NCBI RefSeq assembly: GCF_032854445.1
Contig: NC_088302.1
Span: 7,499,338-7,559,337, forward strand
Length of the DNA stretch: 60,000 nt
Direction: 5' to 3'
DNA from: Liolophura sinensis
Lineage: Eukaryota; Mollusca; Polyplacophora; Chitonida; Chitonidae
This document shows positions 56,427 to 60,000 of the stretch, one piece after another. Position 1 is the stretch's first letter. Each line of letters begins with the position of its first letter. The notes beneath the pieces are model-generated. The model was not told the origin of the DNA. It was given only the letters and a program-made list of their open reading frames with translations, and did no database searches. A program made the translations under genes and the position numbers.

Positions 56427-57905
56427 GTTTGAAAATCGTAGAGACTGATATATATAGCAGCGATTTCAGAACGGAGGAATTGGCCTCACCTTCCCAGATA
56501 GTTTGATGCCTTTCCACACACAGAAGTAGACGAGAATCCATGCCAGTAGCAGACATAAGGCCAAGTCCCACTTTATACTTCCACTGAACTCAACACCAGC
56601 TGATATCCCTAACACTTTCTGTCTGGATATTATATAAAGCACAGTTCATAAAGATGCTGATAGATGCACAAATATGAAAACATGAAGCATGTGTACAAAT
56701 AAACATTACTCATGACAGATCAGACTGATGTGATAGCTTCTTTTAATATAGAATATATATTATGTAAAACGAAAATCGTATTTAGCATAGTAAACATGAA
56801 TTACAGTATCATTTAAGACGACTGCGTTCAGCTTTGACCCAAAAAAACACAAAGGAGAAGATTATGGATGAAATCTCAACTCAGACGACATTGGACCGAA
56901 AGGCGTCAAAAATCCAGATCATACCAGAAATAAAAAACACTATTAATATTGCCTTTGAAGATCCATATTTACATAAGGAAGCACCGGGCAAAAATGAATG
57001 AAACTAAGAGGTGACACACTCACTCCCAGTACTCCGTCGCAGGATCCATTGCCCGAAAATCACTCACGTTGGTGAAGCTGGCATTTTGCCATGACGTCCA
57101 GTTGTATGTTGCATGTGTAGAGTTCACAGACCAGTGGTGTTCGCTGCAGTTGTCAGAGTTCCAGGGGTTTCCACAGGTTGACCAGGGCAGGACAGTGGTG
57201 AGGGAGGAGAACAGATAATACAAGACCCAGGCCAGGATCACGTTGTAATACAAGTTGGAATAGAAACATAAAACAGCCTGAGCTAAACCGATACCTGTGA
57301 ACACAGGAAGTGGTCAAATCAAAGCCAAAGTCAGGGTATTTAAGTTTTTAGGCTCTTGGGGGTTATTGTTGCTAGAAAATCAATGAATGAATAGACCAAT
57401 GATCAGATTTTAAAGCCACTTTAGAATTATCCTTATATGTCAAACATATTTAACTACAACATCGCCTGCACCGCTGATAAAACCAACGAACGCTTTTAAA
57501 ACCAACTAAAATAAACACAAATCAATTAAAATTCGAAAGCCACCTTAATTATAATTGATATACACTATTCTTATATGTTAAAAACATTTAACAAACCCCC
57601 CCCCCCCCCCGCACCATAGGAGACAAAATCACGTTTTAGACCATATGGACCGGTTTGGTTCACCGGGTTCATATAAGAGAGTTTGGGGTTAGTCGCTTAC
57701 AGCGTAGAAAGGAAGCTAATCAACCAGACACTTTCGGAATGAGACAGTTAATATACCTATACAACAAGATTACCTTGAAAGAGTGGGCACATCTTCCAAG
57801 CTCCTATAACGCCTTTTGACATGAACTGTCCGTAAGCTGCTTCAAGGAATTGTACGGGGATACCAACGCACAGAATACATACAAGATAAGGGATAAGGAA
57901 GACTC
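40841..57905 (-). CDS. SLC6-type transporter copy C, 5'-incomplete and broken (gene-level span)
   Basis: This minus-strand paralog has exons 2-6 and 8-12 recognisable with the same lengths and phases as copy A. Exon 1 is not seen up to 60,000 and probably lies beyond the window, since intron 1 of A is 14.5 kb. Exon 7 (125 nt, TM7) is absent between exons 6 and 8, where a truncated Ty3/gypsy element now sits. Joining exon 6 to exon 8 breaks the frame. Exon 9 has one extra base in a G6 run. Either C is a pseudogene or both lesions are assembly problems. Protein-level divergence from A is moderate, so the A/B split is younger than the split from C. Confidence 0.75.
42028..42207 (-). CDS. Copy C exon 12: TM12, intact
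   Basis: This is a 180-nt exon with acceptor AG after GTCTCGCTC and a GTAAGA donor. It encodes [20 protein letters not shown], then [20 protein letters not shown]. It is in frame and confirms that 180 nt is the ancestral length. Confidence 0.9.
42325..42405 (+). mobile_element. SINE 3' fragment
   Basis: AATCATAATGCTGGCCGCAG and a GCGTATAAGTCAAATCAAATAAATAAAT tail of the second family. Confidence 0.55.
42533..42633 (-). CDS. Copy C exon 11: IL5 and TM11
   Basis: This 101-nt exon has a GTTACAG acceptor and a GTAAGA donor. It encodes [20 protein letters not shown] then [13 protein letters not shown]. Confidence 0.9.
43001..46390 (-). repeat. Large tandem array of exon-10 end plus splice donor (copy C intron 10)
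   Basis: About 35 units of roughly 95 bp. On the minus strand each reads CGGATTATCTGGTACTGGAT, TGTTTGGTTATCTCCTATGT, CTACG|GTGAGGACACAAC, then about 45 nt of intron with CAGTCTCTGTCACACATC. The first part corresponds to the last ~58 nt of exon 10 with an internal deletion. The unit directly after the true exon 10 is least altered. Long open frames (up to 178 codons) across it repeat [20 protein letters not shown] and reflect the repeat, not an independent gene. Confidence 0.9.
43951..45689 (-). repeat. 870-bp higher-order duplication within the exon-10 array
   Basis: Positions 43,951-44,820 and 44,821-45,689 match unit for unit, including private variants such as GACACAGAGATTG (44,228 and 45,098) and CATAAAAGATAACC. 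The only differences I noticed are single-base indels near 45,127 and 45,166. Confidence 0.85.
46391..46490 (-). CDS. Copy C exon 10: TM10, complete
   Basis: This 100-nt exon has a TTCTTCAG acceptor and a GTAAGA donor. It encodes [20 protein letters not shown] then [14 protein letters not shown]. It lies immediately upstream (in transcription) of the donor array. Confidence 0.9.
46842..47838 (+). repeat. 37-bp satellite, about 27 units, in copy C intron 9
   Basis: The unit is CCCCACGCGCATTGCCGACC + GCTTATTGTTACCAAAG, with an alternating variant GGGCATTGTCGACCACTTAC. Because 37 is 1 mod 3 and no phase contains a stop on +, three overlapping open frames of 338-353 codons run through it. It is GC-richer than its surroundings. 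It is not likely coding. Confidence 0.9.
47963..48101 (-). pseudogene. Copy C exon 9: +1 frameshift
   Basis: It is 139 nt where A has 138. The frame from the TTCAG acceptor encodes [28 protein letters not shown] and then derails at a run of six G (C6 on +, 48,010-48,015). The next frame continues [16 protein letters not shown] (TM9). One base too many in a homopolymer is a typical sequencing error, so it may be artefactual. Confidence 0.85.
48410..48605. mobile_element. Two SINE pieces in inverted orientation
   Basis: GATTGGTGTTTAACGCAGTG (tail, minus orientation, 48,411-48,456) is followed by GTCGTACGTGGGAAGGTCTT and a full 3' body ending GGCGTAAAACTCCAATCA (plus orientation). The tails can pair to form a hairpin. 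The neighbouring 48,606-49,060 holds no gene. Confidence 0.6.
49060..49120 (-). mobile_element. SINE tRNA-like head fragment
   Basis: The minus strand begins GGGGCCTCCGTGGCCGATTG and GCTGGCGTGCTAACCC, matching the head of the second SINE family. Confidence 0.5.
49299..49373 (+). repeat. 25-bp perfect triplication
   Basis: ATTGACTGATCGACAAGGGA CAGTG is repeated three times without visible change, which suggests a recent expansion. It lies in intron 8 of copy C. Confidence 0.85.
49657..49769 (-). CDS. Copy C exon 8: EL4 and TM8 start
   Basis: This 113-nt exon has a CCCCAG acceptor and a GTAACG donor. It encodes [20 protein letters not shown] then [18 protein letters not shown]. The first 81 bases differ from copy A at a single position, while neighbouring exons are far more diverged. 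Confidence 0.9.
50259..51279 (-). mobile_element. 3' LTR of the Gmr1-like element
   Basis: It is 1,021 bp, TGTTACGG...CATAACA on +, near-identical by eye to the solo LTR at 4,124-5,139. The flanking bases before it are AGGT (50,255-50,258). The other side's duplicate cannot be checked because the 5' LTR is lost. Confidence 0.9.
51280..51304 (-). promoter_or_regulatory. Polypurine tract (plus-strand primer site)
   Basis: The minus strand reads CTTTCTTTCCCTGAAGGGTG then GGGG directly before the LTR TG. A purine run abutting the 3' LTR is where second-strand synthesis is primed. Confidence 0.75.
51396..51949 (-). pseudogene. RT thumb and RNase H of the Gmr1-like element, frameshifted
   Basis: The first part reads [20 protein letters not shown], the RT connection/thumb, and continues to [19 protein letters not shown], the RNase H first catalytic Asp region. 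A frame change near 51,680 leads to [19 protein letters not shown], then VVYTDHNPL and [18 protein letters not shown], the RNase H end. Stop after SRV at about 51,396. Confidence 0.85.
51950..52905 (-). pseudogene. Integrase core and GPY/F module, fused to an RT remnant
   Basis: The core begins near 52,880 with [15 protein letters not shown] (first Asp). It continues [20 protein letters not shown], a SDQ break at about 52,680 (one base missing before the second motif), then [18 protein letters not shown] with the catalytic Glu region. Another break near 52,200 precedes [20 protein letters not shown], the GPY/F module, and [10 protein letters not shown]. Directly after it (about 52,010) comes [14 protein letters not shown], the end of an RT. 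The fingers and palm including the YxDD motif are deleted. Confidence 0.8.
52906..53448 (-). pseudogene. Integrase zinc-binding N-terminal domain region
   Basis: An acidic, low-complexity lead (residues 1-100 of a 180-codon frame) is followed by [20 protein letters not shown], then [20 protein letters not shown] and [14 protein letters not shown]: the HHCC zinc finger of retroviral-type integrases. The frame stops at the point where the core should begin. Confidence 0.85.
53572..53910 (-). pseudogene. Aspartic protease domain of the Gmr1-like element
   Basis: A 112-codon frame holds [14 protein letters not shown], the DTGA active-site motif of retropepsins, at residues 40-43. Downstream [15 protein letters not shown] and [12 protein letters not shown] fit the flap and C-terminal strands. 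The frame ends early. The continuation ([10 protein letters not shown]) is in another frame. Confidence 0.8.
53916..54941 (-). CDS. Gag of the Gmr1-like element, long open frame
   Basis: The open frame has 341 codons. Residues ~20-60 are a charged coiled-coil-like stretch of Arg/Glu. Residues ~75-175 resemble a SCAN/capsid C-terminal domain: [26 protein letters not shown] and [12 protein letters not shown]. Residues 290-303 form a CCHC zinc knuckle ([14 protein letters not shown]). It is the best-preserved part of the element. The true start may lie upstream in deleted sequence. Confidence 0.85.
   Translation of the reverse strand: MLKMLIMKMIYKNLKQFRFHQREREEREMQERERERELEFQMKKLEVERGEKPGPSGRQDSGFDVTKYIRLVPSFQEKEVDKYFLHFEKIANSLKWPKEFWTMLLQSVLIGKAREIYTQLSVENASNYDYVKEVILKGYELVPEAYRQKFRNCEKGRDQTYVEFGRAKEQLFDRWCIAKKIGKDFESLRQLVLVEEFKRCIHNDVKVFVDEQKASTLEEAASLADDYSLTHKVTYTGKPFNSFTRRNTQSHATGRGSSTQKSSTPGSNGSTAHGSRSSDWNGSPRNRVTCNFCKRVGHVMSECYKLKRIREAQNESKPTGLCVAMHKTLPEVTSAVKADLS
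55081..55184 (-). CDS. Copy C exon 6: TM6
   Basis: This 104-nt exon has a TTTTTCAG acceptor and a GTAAGT donor. It encodes [20 protein letters not shown] then [15 protein letters not shown]. The Gag frame of the inserted element starts only about 140 bp further on, leaving no room for exon 7. Confidence 0.9.
55185..55925. other. Intron 5 of copy C with degenerate short repeats
   Basis: Loosely repeated blocks of about 60-70 bp share (A)TTATCAGATGTA and ACAAGACACGACCTTCA-type sequence (55,360-55,700). No gene. Confidence 0.5.
55926..56060 (-). CDS. Copy C exon 5: TM5 and start of EL3
   Basis: This 135-nt exon has a ATTTCAG acceptor and a GTACGT donor. It encodes [20 protein letters not shown] then [20 protein letters not shown]. 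No acceptor-bearing repeat lies upstream, unlike A and B. Confidence 0.9.
56359..56440. repeat. AT microsatellite inside a perfect palindrome
   Basis: TACGATTTTCAAACGA and its exact complement TCGTTTGAAAATCGTA flank about 50 bp of (AT)n. The whole 82 bp is self-complementary and could extrude a cruciform. It lies 50 bp past the exon 4 donor of copy C. Confidence 0.9.
56490..56622 (-). CDS. Copy C exon 4: TM4
   Basis: This 133-nt exon has a ATCCAG acceptor and a GTGAGG donor. A second AG four bases in (ACAG) could be an alternative acceptor, but only the first keeps frame. It encodes [20 protein letters not shown] then [20 protein letters not shown]. Confidence 0.9.
57024..57294 (-). CDS. Copy C exon 3: TM3 and extracellular loop 2
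   Basis: This 271-nt exon has a TTCACAG acceptor and a GTGAGT donor. It encodes [20 protein letters not shown], then [10 protein letters not shown] with the EL2 cysteines and the sequons NST, NWT and NVS. Confidence 0.92.
57594..57610 (+). repeat. Poly-C tract
   Basis: A run of about 17 C in intron 2 of copy C. Its length may be unreliable. Confidence 0.8.
57774..57905 (-). CDS. Copy C exon 2: TM2
   Basis: This 132-nt, phase 1-1 exon has a GTTTCCAG acceptor and a GTAATC donor. It starts with VFLIPYL and ends [16 protein letters not shown]. The Trp that is a stop in copy B is present. Confidence 0.9.
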
Positions 57906-58499
57906 CTGGAAACGAAAACGTGAAATGGTCAGATTATTTGCTGTGTATCCGCACCTTATCATTTGGCTTGGATTGTCTCTAAATTATATGTAAATTAAAC
58001 CTGGCTGAAACTTAGTGACTACAGGTTACTATGGAAGCCGGATTCGGCCATTTCGCAATTTCTTAGTTTGGACCAAGCGCCAAAAAATACGAATGTGCGA
58101 AGAGCCGATAACGTAACTTAAGCGCAATTTGTACTGGACTAGCTTTTTTCTAACACTTAAAGATTCTCCAATGCTATGTAATTATCTTGTAAGATAGTCT
58201 TATTTTACCCTATCAAAAATGTGGACATTTCAGATAGTATTAATCATTCAGAATTGATAATTTACCTCCAGTTACACGAGTTTAGTCAATGATTTCAGTG
58301 CCATAAACTATTGTCCACAAATCATAAGCGTGGTGCCTTATGTGAATATGTCAGAACCACTGTGTCTTTCAACTTACACCTATGGAAATGGAAAGATATC
58401 TACCCATTGTCTTAGTTCAACCTATTGTCTGAGAAATTTATTAGGTACGCCTTAATTTAGATTTTGTGTGTATTTTTGATGTGATAAGGATTATTTTAA

Positions 58500-58788
58500 G
58501 TTCAGTATCAACAGAATGCAGGACGGATTTCTTTTTTTTAGTGCTGCTTCACAAGTAAGCCGTCTCACCAGAGACATTATACTGATACGGGTCAACAAGT
58601 TGCACTATTATCGCCGTGAGTTCCTCTCCGGCCGTACGTGGAAAGGCCTGTCAGCAACCTGCGGATGGTCGTGGGTTTCCCCGGGCTCTGCCCGGTTTCC
58701 ACCCACCATAATGCTGACCGCCGTCGTAAAAGTGAAATATTCTTGAGTACGGCGTAAAACACCAATCAAATAAATAAATAAATAAATA
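58500..58788 (+). mobile_element. Chimeric SINE: body of family 1 joined to body of family 2
   Basis: From about 58,520 it follows the first SINE family (CAGGACGGATTTC, TTATACTGATACGGGTCAAC). It switches near 58,615 to the second (CTCTCCGGCCGTACGTGGAA, CCACCATAATGCTGACCGCC) and ends in an (AATA)n tail. No gene is seen in 57,906-58,499. Confidence 0.65.
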
Positions 58789-58794
58789 AACATT

Positions 58795-59000
58795 TGTTTA
58801 TTTGATTAGTGTTTTACGCCGTACTCAAGAATATTTCACTTGTAAGACGCGGCCACCATTTTATGGGCTGAATCCGAGGGAAACCCTCCCAGACCTTCCC
58901 ACGTACGGCCGGAGAGGTACTCACAGCGACCGCATTAGTGGGAGGTTCTTGGGTCATCGCGCCGTGCTGGCGTGCTAACCCCGTCGGCCACAGAGACCCC
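58795..59000 (-). mobile_element. SINE in tail-to-tail orientation with the preceding one
   Basis: The tail TTTATTTGATTAGTGTTTTA starts 7 bp after the previous SINE's tail. The body and a degenerate tRNA-like head (to about 59,000) follow. The two tails form a near-perfect inverted repeat around 58,790. Confidence 0.75.
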
Positions 59001-60000
59001 TGGCAAGTTATTAAGAAACTTTTTATAAACATATCTGATGTGAAAACGTGCACACCACATTGAGGTCTTCAAGAAACGTTTACCACTTATCGCCATCAAG
59101 GTTCTTGCTAAAGGCTGGGATTGAACCCTCATCTTATGTATGACCTTCTCCCAGTATGATTAATAGCATACATATTTATACAAATATATTAAAAAACGAT
59201 TTTGAGTGGAAAATATTTCATCTGTAGAATCCGCAGCAGATGAGGACCAATTAATTGTGAACCAAATCAGGTTGCAGGGCGTCTTTCGGTTATTTTATTT
59301 GGTAAAAAACTGTGGTTACTAAGAATGTCTTGGCTGTGTGTAAGCTTCTGGGTATACTAGGAAACTAAGATCATATCTCAGTTACTTTTATTTTTATTCT
59401 AAAATTCTCAACTTTTTAAAATACTTTTTTGAGTTTGAGGAATTGTATTTGATGGATGTTTTACGTTGTACTCAAGAATATTTCACTTATACGACGACAG
59501 CCAGCGTTATGATGGAACATGACCGGGAGGCTTACAGAGTGAATGAATGAAATTCTGATCTTTCTTCAATACATTTGTGTGTTCATAATTAGTTCCTTTC
59601 ATAGTCATAACTATTTCCTTTTTTTTATTATTTTCTCATTATGAAATCATTTTTTCCTTTAGTAGCATAACATAGGGAAAGTAAAATAGTGTGTAGTCAG
59701 TAAAATTCCAAAGTTTCTAGGTTATAGCTTTTCCTTTAGCCTAATATCATAATGGATGGAATATATTTCCGAAATAATTATGAAAATACTCAAAAATAAT
59801 AATTTATTCATGTACAGATACATCATGAACTTTTTCTTCTTTGAACTTAGATAATTTCCATTTATAATTGAAATCTACTCAGTATTTAAGTCAAACTTCA
59901 TAAATAAAGGCCCAAAACTTTAATTTACCTTCTTTTTGATTCTCAATAACCTTTCTGATCTGCAACATTTTCAGTGAATTTTCCCAATTTTAAACTTTTT
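59001..60000. other. Probable intron 1 of copy C: no gene seen
   Basis: A SINE tail fragment lies at about 59,450-59,520. The remainder is AT-rich. No exon resembling copy A exon 1 is present on the minus strand. Confidence 0.5.

Overview
This is animal nuclear DNA: intron-rich, AT-leaning, with GT/AG-flanked exons and many interspersed repeats. Two tRNA-derived SINE families of a type I associate with molluscan genomes recur throughout, so a mollusc (or a related lophotrochozoan) is the best guess. No sequence search was possible, so this is inference.

The only host genes I recognise are three copies of one SLC6-family (Na+/Cl--dependent, 12-transmembrane) solute transporter. Exon sizes are shared between copies (132, 271, 133, 135, 104, 125, 113, 138, 100, 101 and 180 nt) and splice phases are consistent. 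With a 169-nt exon 1 and a short last exon the model gives 1,737 nt, or 578 residues. TM1 has Gly where monoamine carriers have Asp, so an amino-acid or GABA-like substrate is more likely than a biogenic amine. Copy A (+, 13.1-39.5 kb) has every exon but a 1-nt deletion in exon 12 that creates a stop. Copy B (-, 10.9-0.2 kb) is a clear pseudogene: no exon 1, a nonsense codon in exon 2, a lost splice acceptor, frameshifts in exons 3, 4 and 5, exons 7-9 deleted and half of exon 10 gone. Copy C (-, 57.9-40.8 kb; exon 1 would lie beyond the window) has a 1-nt insertion in exon 9 and no exon 7.

Copies A and B form the arms of a large imperfect inverted duplication (about 1-11,645 and 26,695-39,676) around a 15-kb spacer. 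The spacer holds exon 1 of A, a decayed DIRS-type tyrosine-recombinase retrotransposon (about 25.1-19.8 kb), a 45-bp minisatellite and a SINE with perfect 13-bp target-site duplications. A and C are convergent. B and A are divergent.

Other mobile DNA: a decayed Ty3/gypsy-type element lies within C (50.3-54.9 kb). Its pol order is PR-INT-RT-RNaseH and its Gag has a SCAN-like domain, both hallmarks of the Gmr1 lineage. It lacks its 5' LTR and the RT catalytic core. A solo LTR of the same family sits in B (4,124-5,139) with a 4-bp target duplication, and the empty site is intact in A.

The most unusual structure is the tandem amplification of exon/intron boundaries. Intron 10 of all three copies contains repeats of the 3' end of exon 10 plus its 5' splice site (about 3 copies in A, 9 in B and 35 in C, the last with an 870-bp higher-order duplication). 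Intron 4 of A and B carries repeats that copy the exon-5 acceptor. C intron 9 holds a 37-bp satellite free of stop codons in all three forward frames. Remaining long stretches are intronic or intergenic DNA in which I see no gene.
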